Shown in pieces: positions 1 through 8,667 of a stretch of DNA of 64,000 bases. The DNA lies in the NCBI GenBank assembly GCA_022360175.1, contig JAKSDI010000021.1:62001-126000 (forward strand). Direction: 5' to 3'. Position numbers and translations under genes: made by a program. The notes under the pieces are model-generated. The model made no database searches, was not told where the DNA came from, and was given only the letters and a program-made list of their open reading frames with translations. Origin of the DNA: Chitinophagales bacterium. GTDB lineage: Bacteria; Bacteroidota; Bacteroidia; Chitinophagales; Saprospiraceae. Each line of letters opens with the position of its first letter. Positions within the stretch are counted from its first letter, which is position 1.

Positions 1-1
1 A

Positions 2-3000
2 TCGGTAAGCGTGCAGGTGGAAACTGTTAATTTACCAAATGTTCCTGTGCTCTCCTCTGCCACCTACAGGAATGTATCGAACTTGTACCTGCGATTGGTG
101 AAACTAAATGAGGATCAATTGTTGAAACTGGAAAACCGCCGTAGTGAAGATGTTCATGCTGAACTGATTCAACTGCCAGCATTTCGAGAGTGGAAGGAAG
201 CCCTACCAAATGATGGTGATTTGCAGGAACACAGAGTGGAGCTATCAATAGACCCACTACCATTGGGAGTGTATGCTTTGTTAGTAGCAGACAATGAAGG
301 CTTCGCACTGAATAGTGAGGCTTCCGGTTATCTGTTTACCCATGTATCCAGAATCGCTTATTTGAATCGTCGCATGCCAAATGGAGGGCTGGAATTTGTA
401 GTGGTAGATCGGGAAACAGGAGCGCCATTGGTAGATGTGGAAGCTACTTATTATGAGCAAAAGTATAATCGTCGGCGTAGAGAAACTGAACGTGTGAAAA
501 TAGGAAACGGCCAAACGGATAAAGAAGGTTTCTTGCGCCCTGATTTCAAAAGCAGAAACTATTTCCAGGTACGACTTGCAAAGGGAGATGATGTCCTATT
601 CTTTAATGATGGTTATTCGACTTATCGAAGTACTGATAATAGGCGCCAACAAGTGATTACTCATTTCTTTCTGGATAGAGCGATATACCGGCCCGGGCAA
701 AGTGTATACTACAAAGTAATTGCATTGACAAAGGATAAAAGCCGCATGCCGGAAATAATGCCCAATCATGATTTGACCATTACTTTATATGATGTAAATG
801 GACAGGAGATTTCCAGTCAACAATTAAAAACCAATGAATACGGTGCCGCTAATGGCGTATTTACTGCTCCCAAAGGTGGTTTACTAGGGCAGATGAGATT
901 GCAGTCTTCAGCAGGCAATAGCCGACAGTATTTTTCAGTAGAAGAATATAAACGTCCTAAGTTTGAAGTAGTAATGGATCCCCTGGAAGGAAGCCCTGCT
1001 CTTGAAGAAGAAGTGACCGTAAGTGGAAAAGCCATGAATTTTGCGGGCTCCAGTGTAGATGGTGCCACTGTCAATTACCGAGTAGTTCGTGAAGTTAATT
1101 ATCCATGGTGGCCGTGGTGGCGCCGTCCGGGGCCTTATAGAGGACAAAGCCAGGAGATCGCAGCCGGTACTACCGATACAGACGAGAATGGAGCATTTTC
1201 TATTGATTTTATGGCAAAGCCTGATCCTGCTGTCAGTAAAGAGAATAAACCGGAATTTGTATACTCTGTATATGTTGATGTAGTAGATATAACAGGTGAA
1301 ACACATTCTGCTACCAAACAGCTACGCCTTGCTTACCTGGGATTGAAAACAGATGTTGTCCTGCCGGATGTTTTTGATCGCAATGATGGTTTGTTAGAAA
1401 TAGATTTGGTAGCACAAAATTTAGATGGAGAAAAACAGGCAGTTAAAGGAATATTAAGTATTCATCGCCTGAATCCACCACAGCGTTTATTTGTAGATCG
1501 TTATTGGCAACAGCCTGATCAACATATAATAGATGCGAATACGTTCCGCAGTAAATTTGCGCACTATGCTTATGAGGAAGAGGATAAGCCTTCTAGCTGG
1601 GAAAAAACAAAAGAAGTCTATAAGGAATCCTTTGATACCGGAAAAGCAGATAGTGTTGTAATTAATGCTTCTGGCTTGACAGTAGGGCATTATGAAATAA
1701 AAATGCTTGTAGAAGATGATAAGGGGAATGAAATAGAATCAATTAAGTACTTGAAGGTTTATGATCAGAAAGAGGAACAATTGCCAACAGGTATTGTCGC
1801 CTGGCATAAACCAGCTCAAAATTCTTATCAGCCAGGAGATGAAGTGGATATAGTCATTGCAACGGCTGATGCCAATTTTAATGTATTGTATGAATTAGAG
1901 CGTCAGGGAACTTTAATGGAACAGACATGGATGGATGATGGATCTTGGAAAACGGCTTCTCATAATGTATTGGAGGCGGATAAAGGCAATATCTATGCAC
2001 ATCTCAGTGCTGTTAAGTTTAATCGAGCTTTTACCTGGAAGCAAAATATTGCTGTTCCCTGGAATGATAAAAAACTGGAGTTTCACTATAGTACGTTCCG
2101 TGATAAATTAAAACCTGGACAGGAAGAGTCCTGGCAAATAACAATCAAAGGCCCTGAGAACGAACAGCTAGCTGCTGAAATGGTGGCTGCTATGTACGAT
2201 GCTTCTTTGGATCAGTTTAGGCCTAATAGATGGGATTTTGCACCATTCCCTACGTATTTCAGTCGTTTCAATTGGCAGGCTCCCCATTTTAATGCAGAGG
2301 GCACGAATCCTTTTGTTTATCAATATTATCATTCTCCTAATGAAAATAGGAGCTATCGTCAATTGAACTGGTTTGGTGGCTTTGTTGCAATGCGGGGAGG
2401 ACGTTTACAATCTACTGATTATTATATAGATGGAGCAGCGCCGCGAAGTGATAGAGCTATGACCAAATCTTCAGCACCTGCGCCAATGGCAATGGAAGAA
2501 GTTGCAGAAGCGGAAATGGATGATATGGGGGCTTTAGAAACGCGAGCACTTGATGCAGTTAACGCTAATGTAGCAGGGGTTTCTACGGAAGAACCAGTTG
2601 AAGAAAAAGCACCACCTGTACGTACCAACCTCAAAGAAACTGTATTCTTTTTCCCTGAGTTAAGGACGGACGAGGAAGGTAATGTTGTTATTCGATTTAC
2701 GATGAATGAAGCATTAACCCGTTGGAAATTTTTAGGCCTGGCCCATACTCCAGATTTGAAATATGCTTTAACAGAACGCGAAGTAGTTACTCAAAAGGAA
2801 TTGATGGTATTGCCTAATCCTCCTCGTTTTTTCCGTGAGGGAGATCGGATTGTCTATACTGCGAAAGTGAGCAATCTTACGGAATCAGCAATGGAAGGTA
2901 ATGCAAAATTGCAATTGTTCAATGCTTTGACAATGGAGCCTGTTGATGCTTTATTGGGAAATACAAATGCTAATAAGCCTTTCTCTGCTCCAGCAGGACA

Positions 3001-4975
3001 GAGTGCAGCTTTGAGCTGGGAAATAGAGATACCAGTGGGAGACGTAATGGCTATAACACATCGTGTGGTGGCAGAGGCAGGCAATTTTGCCGATGGAGAA
3101 GAAGATGTCTTACCTGTACTGACCAATAGAGTGCTAGTAACGGAAAGTATGCCAATGCCTTTAAAAGGAGGAGAGGAGCGCACTTTTACTTTTGAAGCTA
3201 TGGAAAAAGCAGGGCAGTCAAATACTTTGCAGCATCATAACTTTACACTTGAATTTACTTCCAACCCTGCCTGGTATGCGGTGAAGGCATTACCTTATCT
3301 AATGGAATACCCGCATCAATGCTCAGAGCAGATATTTAGCCGCTATTATGCTAACTCATTGGCTGCTTCGATTGCCAATAGCAGCCCTGCTTTGGAAAGA
3401 GTATTTGAGCAATGGAAATCTACAGATGCCCTTGTGAGTGAGTTGCAGAAAAATGAAGAATTGAAGTCTGTGCTTTTACAGGAAACGCCCTGGGTTTTGC
3501 AAGCACAAAATGAGGCAGAGCAACGCAAACATATCGGCCTATTATTTGACCTGAACAGGATGAGCTATGAACAGGATAATGCAGTAGCTCAACTTGACAA
3601 GAGACAAGCTGGAAATGGAGGCTTTGCCTGGTTCCCCGGAGGGCGCGAAAGTTGGTATATTACTCAATATATATTAGAAGGCTTTGGCCGTTTGAAGGAC
3701 CTTGGTGTGCAAGATGTAAAACCTGGTACCCGTACTTGGAATATTGCATCCAAAGCAACTCGTTTTGTAGATCAGGAGTTTATAGGGCACTATGAAGATT
3801 TAATGAAGAGGATAGACAAAGGTTATACTAAAAAAGAAGATAATCATTTGTCTAGCATAGTGATTCACTACCTATACGCTCGTTCATTATTCCCTGAGTT
3901 GCCGATTAGAGGTAAAGCTCAGGAAGCAGTAGATTATTATCTTGGACAGGCAGAGAAATATTGGTTAAAGCAAGGCTTGTATAATCAGGGATTGCTAGCT
4001 CTTTCACTACAGCACTATGATAAAAAAGAGGTGGCATCAAGTATTGTTAAGTCCTTGCAGGAAAGAGCACTGTATGATGAAGAACAGGGGATGTACTGGA
4101 AATCCAATTATGGTTATTTCTGGTATGAGCTGCCAATAGAAACCCATAGTTTGATGGTAGAAGTATTTGCTAAAGTAGCGCAGGATAATGATGCTGTAGA
4201 GCAACTAAAAATCTGGCTATTAAAAAACAAGCAGACCAACCACTGGAAGACAACCAAAGCAACTGCCAATGCAGTGTATGCACTACTCCGTTTTGGAGAT
4301 GATTGGTTGGTAGGAACGGAATTAGCTGATATTAAGTTTCCAGAAATGAAGCGAGCTGAATATGAACCTGCATTGGCTACTGCTAAAAAAGGAGCGGAAG
4401 CAGGTACTGGATACTTTAAGGCAAGTTGGGATGGCGAAACAGTCAATTCATCTTTTGATGAGATCAAAGTAAAGAATAATAATGATGCTATTGCCTGGGG
4501 GGCTGCCTACTGGCAATATTTTGAGGACCTGGATAAAGTGAAAGTTTTTGAAGATACTCCGCTAAAGCTTAAAAAGAAGCTATTTAAAGAAGTGAATGGT
4601 AGTAATGGCCCAGAATTAATTCCTCTATCTGATGAAAAACTGGAGCCTGGAGATAAACTGGTTGTTCGCATTGAACTAGAGGTGGATCGTACTATGGAAT
4701 ATGTACATCTAAAGGATCACCGTGCCAGTGGAGTGGAACCAATGAATGTTTTCAGTCAATATAAGTGGCAAGGAGGATTGGGTTACTATGAAAGCACCAG
4801 AGATGCAGCTACGCACTTTTTTATGGACTATTTGCCAAAGGGTAGTTATGTATTTGAATATCCTTTAAGAGTTGTACATAAAGGAGACTTCTCAAATGGA
4901 ATGGCTAGCATAGAGTGTATGTATGCTCCGGAATTTAAGAGCCACTCTGAAGGACAAAGGGTAGTAGTTGAGTAA
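2..4975 (+). CDS. alpha-2-macroglobulin family protein, 5' end missing
   Basis: Bacterial alpha-2-macroglobulins are large periplasmic or lipid-anchored protease traps. The frame is open to the window edge and the visible product (about 1654 residues from the GTG at 11) has no signal peptide, so the true start lies upstream. Residues 222-235 carry the DRAIYRPGQ motif typical of the MG2 domain; around 873 begins the A2M domain (ETVFFFPEL, then TRWKFLGLAHT). The thioester-domain motif YPHQCSEQ places the CxEQ thioester residues at 1104-1107, so covalent protease trapping is likely retained. Residues about 810-870 form a low-complexity Ala/Met/Glu linker. The rest of the thioester domain and a beta-sandwich C-terminus follow. 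No partner penicillin-binding protein 1C is visible, although it could lie upstream. Confidence 0.93.
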   Translation, partial: SVSVQVETVNLPNVPVLSSATYRNVSNLYLRLVKLNEDQLLKLENRRSEDVHAELIQLPAFREWKEALPNDGDLQEHRVELSIDPLPLGVYALLVADNEGFALNSEASGYLFTHVSRIAYLNRRMPNGGLEFVVVDRETGAPLVDVEATYYEQKYNRRRRETERVKIGNGQTDKEGFLRPDFKSRNYFQVRLAKGDDVLFFNDGYSTYRSTDNRRQQVITHFFLDRAIYRPGQSVYYKVIALTKDKSRMPEIMPNHDLTITLYDVNGQEISSQQLKTNEYGAANGVFTAPKGGLLGQMRLQSSAGNSRQYFSVEEYKRPKFEVVMDPLEGSPALEEEVTVSGKAMNFAGSSVDGATVNYRVVREVNYPWWPWWRRPGPYRGQSQEIAAGTTDTDENGAFSIDFMAKPDPAVSKENKPEFVYSVYVDVVDITGETHSATKQLRLAYLGLKTDVVLPDVFDRNDGLLEIDLVAQNLDGEKQAVKGILSIHRLNPPQRLFVDRYWQQPDQHIIDANTFRSKFAHYAYEEEDKPSSWEKTKEVYKESFDTGKADSVVINASGLTVGHYEIKMLVEDDKGNEIESIKYLKVYDQKEEQLPTGIVAWHKPAQNSYQPGDEVDIVIATADANFNVLYELERQGTLMEQTWMDDGSWKTASHNVLEADKGNIYAHLSAVKFNRAFTWKQNIAVPWNDKKLEFHYSTFRDKLKPGQEESWQITIKGPENEQLAAEMVAAMYDASLDQFRPNRWDFAPFPTYFSRFNWQAPHFNAEGTNPFVYQYYHSPNENRSYRQLNWFGGFVAMRGGRLQSTDYYIDGAAPRSDRAMTKSSAPAPMAMEEVAEAEMDDMGALETRALDAVNANVAGVSTEEPVEEKAPPVRTNLKETVFFFPELRTDEEGNVVIRFTMNEALTRWKFLGLAHTPDLKYALTEREVVTQKELMVLPNPPRFFREGDRIVYTAKVSNLTESAMEGNAKLQLFNALTMEPVDALLGNTNANKPFSAPAGQSAALSWEIEIPVGDVMAITHRVVAEAGNFADGEEDVLPVLTNRVLVTESMPMPLKGGEERTFTFEAMEKAGQSNTLQHHNFTLEFTSNPAWYAVKALPYLMEYPHQCSEQIFSRYYANSLAASIANSSPALERVFEQWKSTDALVSELQKNEELKSVLLQETPWVLQAQNEAEQRKHIGLLFDLNRMSYEQDNAVAQLDKRQAGNGGFAWFPGGRESWYITQYILEGFGRLKDLGVQDVKPGTRTWNIASKATRFVDQEFIGHYEDLMKRIDKGYTKKEDNHLSSIVIHYLYARSLFPELPIRGKAQEAVDYYLGQAEKYWLKQGLYNQGLLALSLQHYDKKEVASSIVKSLQERALYDEEQGMYWKSNYGYFWYELPIETHSLMVEVFAKVAQDNDAVEQLKIWLLKNKQTNHWKTTKATANAVYALLRFGDDWLVGTELADIKFPEMKRAEYEPALATAKKGAEAGTGYFKASWDGETVNSSFDEIKVKNNNDAIAWGAAYWQYFEDLDKVKVFEDTPLKLKKKLFKEVNGSNGPELIPLSDEKLEPGDKLVVRIELEVDRTMEYVHLKDHRASGVEPMNVFSQYKWQGGLGYYESTRDAATHFFMDYLPKGSYVFEYPLRVVHKGDFSNGMASIECMYAPEFKSHSEGQRVVVE

Positions 4976-5065
4976 TGTAGCTTAAGACAAAAAGCATAAG
5001 TTTATATGTGTAGGGCTTTTCTGTATTGAAGATTAGCTCTACCTGTAAATTTTAAAGCAAAATCA

Positions 5066-5293
5066 ATGATAAATTATTTAGATCATATCTCGATTAATTC
5101 TGAAATCTGGTTTGGAAAACCTTGTATTAAAGGTACTAGAATTGCGGTTGTAGATATATTGCAATGGCTCTCTTCTGGAATGACATATGAAGAGATTCTA
5201 GAAGATTTTCCTGCATTGACTTTGGAAAACATAATGGCTGCATTAGCTTTTGTAGCAAGAAGGGAACAAATCACTCAAATAAGTGCAGCATAA
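5066..5293 (+). CDS. DUF433 family protein, antitoxin-like, apparently orphan
   Basis: A 75-residue protein with the DUF433 signature: GKPCIKGTRI at residues 17-26, then VVDILQWLSSGMTYEEIL and a C-terminal helix running LTLENIMAALAFVA. DUF433 proteins resemble the DNA-binding antitoxin half of VapBC-like pairs and are normally followed at once by a DUF5615 PIN-like toxin of about 110 residues. No such gene follows: the next 99 bases are non-coding and the next gene is a DUF697-like membrane protein. It may be a solitary regulator or the survivor of a broken toxin-antitoxin pair. The ATG at 5066 gives the family's normal length. A weak AGGCA/TGCCT hairpin at 5344-5356 lies downstream. Confidence 0.8.
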   Translation: MINYLDHISINSEIWFGKPCIKGTRIAVVDILQWLSSGMTYEEILEDFPALTLENIMAALAFVARREQITQISAA

Positions 5294-5392
5294 TTAGATA
5301 TAGCCTAAATTATCTAGAATATTCCCTAGCTAGTCGATAAAACAGGCATCCTGCCTCAAATAGCACTTTTTTGTAGCAATATTATTTCTACT

Positions 5393-5845
5393 ATGGAACC
5401 TAAAAAGATTTTTGATTACGCTACCAAAACGATAAAGGATAGAATCATGAGTAATGATAATAGCGAACGTTCGAAACATGCGGATACCATTATTCGCAAT
5501 CACGTTATATGGTCAATGGGGGCAGGTTTAATTCCTGTACTTGTGGCTGATATATTTGCAGTAAGTGCTTTACAGCTTGATATGATCCGACAAATGAGCC
5601 GGACTTATGATATCAATTTCTCTGAAACACAAGGTAAGGCAATTGTGACTTCCCTGACTAGCTCAACTCTTGCCAGGGTAGGGGCCGGGAGCCTGGTGAA
5701 GTTGATTCCAGGTGTAGGATCTCTCATTGGTGGAGCTACGGTATCTATTTTTGCAGGTGCTTCTACTTATGCTTTAGGGCAGGTTTTTAAGCGTCATTTC
5801 GAGTCGGGCGGTACTATCCTTGATTTTGCTCCTGCACGCCTGTAA
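5393..5845 (+). CDS. DUF697-like small membrane protein
   Basis: A 150-residue protein. After a polar N-terminus there are two hydrophobic stretches, about residues 43-62 (IWSMGAGLIPVLVADIFAVS) and 97-125 (Gly/Ala-rich, LVKLIPGVGSLIGG then ATVSIFAGASTYALG). This matches the DUF697 family, whose members sit in or on the inner membrane and are sometimes fused to GTPases; their function is unsettled. The C-terminus FESGGTILDFAP is also typical. It is followed after 3 bases by a SHOCT-domain protein in the same direction, and the two are probably co-expressed. Family assignment rests on pattern recognition only. Confidence 0.72.
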   Translation: MEPKKIFDYATKTIKDRIMSNDNSERSKHADTIIRNHVIWSMGAGLIPVLVADIFAVSALQLDMIRQMSRTYDINFSETQGKAIVTSLTSSTLARVGAGSLVKLIPGVGSLIGGATVSIFAGASTYALGQVFKRHFESGGTILDFAPARL

Positions 5846-5848
5846 AAG

Positions 5849-6124
5849 ATGTATAAAGAGCAGTTTGAAAAAGGAAAAAAAGTAGCAGAGCAATTACGCA
5901 AGGATAAAAAAGCACAAAAAGAAGCATCTGAAGCAGAGGAAAAAGTTGTAACGGAAGAGGTAGTAATGAAAGCGCAGGAAGAAATTTCTACAAATGAACC
6001 AGAACAGCAAAGCGATGGTAATGTGCTAGATCGTTTGAGAGAACTAGGACAGTTGAGAGATGATGGTATTATTTCTGAAGAAGAGTTTCAGGCCATGAAG
6101 AAAAAACTGATTGATAATTTTTAG
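5849..6124 (+). CDS. SHOCT domain-containing small protein
   Basis: A 91-residue, highly charged protein. The first 60 residues are Lys/Glu-rich and likely coiled coil or disordered. The C-terminal 30 residues (LDRLRELGQLRDDGIISEEE, then FQAMKKKLID) form a SHOCT motif, a short C-terminal helical hairpin thought to mediate oligomerisation. It starts 3 bases after the DUF697-like gene, so it is probably translationally coupled and may act with it. No specific function is known. Confidence 0.75.
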   Translation: MYKEQFEKGKKVAEQLRKDKKAQKEASEAEEKVVTEEVVMKAQEEISTNEPEQQSDGNVLDRLRELGQLRDDGIISEEEFQAMKKKLIDNF

Positions 6125-6146
6125 AATTTTAGGTGTGAGAAAATTG

Positions 6147-6215
6147 TTTCCCGCAGATATCACAGATTAGCGCAGAAATATTACATCTGCGTAACTCCGC
6201 GAGATCTGTGGGAAA
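6147..6215. repeat. imperfect hairpin repeat, copy 1, upstream of the GxxExxY gene
   Basis: The stretch begins TTTCCCGCAGAT and ends ATCTGTGGGAAA, and its two halves are imperfect reverse complements, so the RNA or single strand could fold into a long stem. A second copy with mostly the same bases lies at 6662-6728. The two copies bracket the GxxExxY gene. Confidence 0.85.
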
Positions 6216-6260
6216 GCTTAAGTGTCGCTTTCTGATAATGATGAAGAAAATGAGAGATAG

Positions 6261-6635
6261 ATGGAAGAAAATAATATATCCTATGATATAAGAGGTGCGA
6301 TATATAAAGTGTATAATGAATTTGGTCCTGGGCTATTGGAATCGGTCTATGTAGCTACTCTTCAACTGGTATTAGAAAAAATGGGGAGAAAGGTCCGAAG
6401 AGAAGTTCCAATTCCTGTTTATATAGAAGATGAAAAACTGGAAGTTGGATTTCGATTAGATTTACTAATAGATGATAAGGTAATTATTGAAGTTAAATCA
6501 GTAGAAGAACTAGCAAAAGTGCACCATAAGCAAGTCATTACCTACCTCAAAATTACAAAATTAAGATTAGGTATTTTAGTGAATTTTAATGTTGACGATA
6601 TTAATAAAGGCATTTATAGAAAAATAAATAGTTGA
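6261..6635 (+). CDS. GxxExxY family protein
   Basis: A 124-residue protein with the naming motif G-L-L-E-S-V-Y (inside FGPGLLESVYVATLQ, about residues 28-42). Later FRLDLLIDDKVIIEVKSVE, about residues 72-90, resembles a PD-(D/E)xK nuclease core with D and ExK. The C-terminal LRLGILVNFN completes the fold. The family is common in Bacteroidota and its function is not established. In other genomes, as I recall, the genes often sit inside short repetitive hairpins, and here one hairpin lies on each side (6147-6215 and 6662-6728), suggesting gene and repeats move or are maintained as a unit. The ATG at 6261 fits the family start. Confidence 0.88.
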   Translation: MEENNISYDIRGAIYKVYNEFGPGLLESVYVATLQLVLEKMGRKVRREVPIPVYIEDEKLEVGFRLDLLIDDKVIIEVKSVEELAKVHHKQVITYLKITKLRLGILVNFNVDDINKGIYRKINS

Positions 6636-6661
6636 AATTTTCCTAAAGAATAAATAGTTTG

Positions 6662-6728
6662 TTTCCCACAGATTTCACTGATTAGCACAGAAAAATAACA
6701 TCTGCGTAACTCCGCGAGATCTGTGGGA
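6662..6728. repeat. imperfect hairpin repeat, copy 2, downstream of the GxxExxY gene
   Basis: Starts TTTCCCACAGAT and ends GATCTGTGGGA. It shares the block ACATCTGCGTAACTCCGCGA with copy 1 and has the same inverted-repeat architecture and orientation. It separates the GxxExxY gene from the convergent rlpA gene and could also act as a bidirectional transcript end. Confidence 0.85.
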
Positions 6729-6736
6729 GTTCATTC

Positions 6737-7654
6737 CTACCTCAACATCACAACTATTCCATCTACCATATATTGCTGACGAAGACGGTCTAGGTATTGC
6801 TGAGCTGCAAATTTATTATCAAAAGCAGCAATGACTACTTTATTTAAACCACTCTTTTGCATCAGATAAACATCATTAATGCCTTTTTGCTTAATTTCTA
6901 CGACCTGCCTTTTGGCATTATCTATATTTTTAAAAGAGGCAATTTGAATAGCATATCCTTTTACACCTGGAGCTAAGATATCAACAGATTGGGATTGGCT
7001 GTTGGCTCTAGTTGAATTAGAAGCAGAGGTGTTAATTCTACTGGTATTCACATTATTATAGCTGCTTGGTGTAGTGCCCCTTTGCGTTTGCTGATTAGGA
7101 TTGTAATACCCGCTTTTAGCTGTTAATTGATTTTTAGCAGCATAACGTTCAGGAGTAGGGTAGTAAACCGAATTACTTTGTTGTGTCTGAGCATACTGAG
7201 TAGGCGTTTGACGAGCAGTAGTTGTTCCTTCACCTGGATTAGTAGCAGAGGTTCCTACTGGTTCTACGCTTACTCGTGTACGGCCATCCCGGATTAGCCC
7301 GATTTTCATGGCTGCTACTTTTGAAATATCAACTACATCTCCTTTGCTGTAAGGCCCTCTGTCATTTACCCGGCAAACAACAGACTGTCCATTGTCCAGG
7401 CGTGTTACTTTCAAAAGGGTACCTTTGGGATAGGTGCGATGTGCGCAGGTGTATGCTTCCATACGGTATACTTCCCCTAAAGCAGTTGTCCTCCCGTGAA
7501 GATAGTCGGCATAATAAACCGCATCTCCAACTTCTACTTTTACGCTATTGGAGTTATTATTTTTGTAGTAATACTGTTGTGCGTGTAGTTCAATACCTGA
7601 AAAGCACAAGCAAAGTACAAAACTTAGTAGAGTTAATAATGAAGCGTGGTGCAT
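6737..7654 (-). CDS. rlpA: RlpA-like septal lytic transglycosylase with SPOR domain
   Basis: Cleaves peptidoglycan strands lacking stem peptides at the septum. I place the start at the ATG ending at 7654, not the upstream in-frame ATG, because it begins directly with a signal peptide (residues 1-26, ending ELHAQQ); the product is 305 residues. The double-psi beta-barrel spans about residues 48-132 with conserved YLHGRTTALGE, CAHRTYPKGT and VNDRGPY. The residues equivalent to the catalytic Glu, His and Asp of known RlpA proteins are E61, H72 and D98, so activity is likely. A Ser/Thr/Asn/Gln-rich linker follows, and the last 75 residues are a SPOR domain (GYAIQIASFKNIDNA) that binds denuded septal glycan. 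Transcribed convergently with the GxxExxY gene. Confidence 0.92.
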   Translation of the reverse strand: MHHASLLTLLSFVLCLCFSGIELHAQQYYYKNNNSNSVKVEVGDAVYYADYLHGRTTALGEVYRMEAYTCAHRTYPKGTLLKVTRLDNGQSVVCRVNDRGPYSKGDVVDISKVAAMKIGLIRDGRTRVSVEPVGTSATNPGEGTTTARQTPTQYAQTQQSNSVYYPTPERYAAKNQLTAKSGYYNPNQQTQRGTTPSSYNNVNTSRINTSASNSTRANSQSQSVDILAPGVKGYAIQIASFKNIDNAKRQVVEIKQKGINDVYLMQKSGLNKVVIAAFDNKFAAQQYLDRLRQQYMVDGIVVMLR

Positions 7655-7734
7655 TTCGTTGTTGTTGTAATGAATAATAAGGACTGACATGCAGAAAACG
7701 TTCTCTATCAGTCGATTAGTATAAAATGCGTGTT

Positions 7735-8445
7735 TTATCCCTTTTGCTGTTCTGTTTTTAATCGCTCTTTGCGAGCAATCTTCTGATCATTATTGCTTTC
7801 ATATATGCAATAGTTCTCATACTTCACCGTATCAGTTTCCACCCAAATATCCTTGCCTATGTTACAAAGTGTAACCAGCTCATCGTATAGCTCATTGCCC
7901 AATTCAACACGGCGTTCTACAGAAATGTCTCTATCCGCTACTTTATCCTGCTGTATGTTTACAGCTCGTTCAAACTGTTGGACAGCCTCTGAGATGCGCT
8001 TTATGACCCGCTCATTGACTCCTACCTCTGCCAGGAAATCAATTTGTTGGCGTGCGACACGAATAACACGGCGCCCGCAGAAAATGAGCTGAGCATCCGT
8101 CATATCTCCCATTTTTGCAGTACCAAATTTGCGATATCGGCCCGATCTGTTGCTATACTTCATAGCAACGCGTGTCATCAAACTGCGTATAGCTGTCTTT
8201 AGCTTTTCAGATGCTGCGTATTTTTTTTCTGTGGTAATCATTTGATCACCTACCAATTCGTCATCATCTGGTAAATTTCGAAATTTATCACAACGTGCTA
8301 TAAACCCTTTTAAACGCTCTTTGCTATAGCCATAACGTTCAAAATGATCAACATCTCTCTTGGCGTATTTAATACGTTCCATGCACTGCAAATACAAGTC
8401 TGCATCAGGGAAGTTATACTTTCGATTAACAGATTGTTTTTTCAT
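7735..8445 (-). CDS. hypothetical helical protein
   Basis: A 236-residue, charged, mostly helical protein with no recognised family. It has no signal peptide or membrane segment. Visible blocks are LYLQCMERIKYAKRDVDHFE, LPDDDELVGDQ and IFCGRRVIRVARQQIDFLAEVG. The frame is open further upstream (to 8484), but a good minus-strand promoter lies at 8471-8502 and would initiate near 8464, so the ATG ending at 8445 (or the one at 8457) is the sensible start. The gene sits alone between rlpA and a divergent TPR lipoprotein. Function unknown. Confidence 0.7.
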   Translation of the reverse strand: MKKQSVNRKYNFPDADLYLQCMERIKYAKRDVDHFERYGYSKERLKGFIARCDKFRNLPDDDELVGDQMITTEKKYAASEKLKTAIRSLMTRVAMKYSNRSGRYRKFGTAKMGDMTDAQLIFCGRRVIRVARQQIDFLAEVGVNERVIKRISEAVQQFERAVNIQQDKVADRDISVERRVELGNELYDELVTLCNIGKDIWVETDTVKYENYCIYESNNDQKIARKERLKTEQQKG

Positions 8446-8470
8446 TCTTTTCAGCATTTGCTTACAAATG

Positions 8471-8502
8471 CAAATATATATCAAGTAATTGATAAAAACA
8501 AG
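8471..8502 (-). promoter_or_regulatory. Bacteroidota-type promoter for the hypothetical gene
   Basis: On the minus strand, TATATTTG (8478 to 8471) fits the -7 consensus TAnnTTTG. About 20 bases upstream is CTTG (8502 to 8499), close to the -33 TTTG. Predicted initiation near 8464 leaves a leader of about 20 bases before the chosen start. Confidence 0.5.
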
Positions 8503-8626
8503 TTATTGCTTTTACTGAAACATCATGGTTGTTATTGTGCTAATATTTTACTCAGATAAAATTTTCTCTACAATTTAAAAACAAAAAGGAGGATGTGTAA
8601 TTAAATTTAGAGAGGCAAAAATGTCG

Positions 8627-8634
8627 TACTTTTG
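8627..8634 (+). promoter_or_regulatory. candidate -7 promoter element (TACTTTTG)
   Basis: TACTTTTG matches TAnnTTTG exactly and lies 33 bases before the ATG of the TPR lipoprotein gene. The -33 box is weak (TTTA near 8606), so this is a moderate candidate. Confidence 0.45.
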
Positions 8635-8667
8635 TTGATATATACTATAAGCTCTTAACCCAATACC

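Noticed and set aside
4986..5022. Terminator after the alpha-2-macroglobulin gene
   Set aside because: Only a 6-base AAAAGC/GCTTTT pairing with a long loop; too weak to call.
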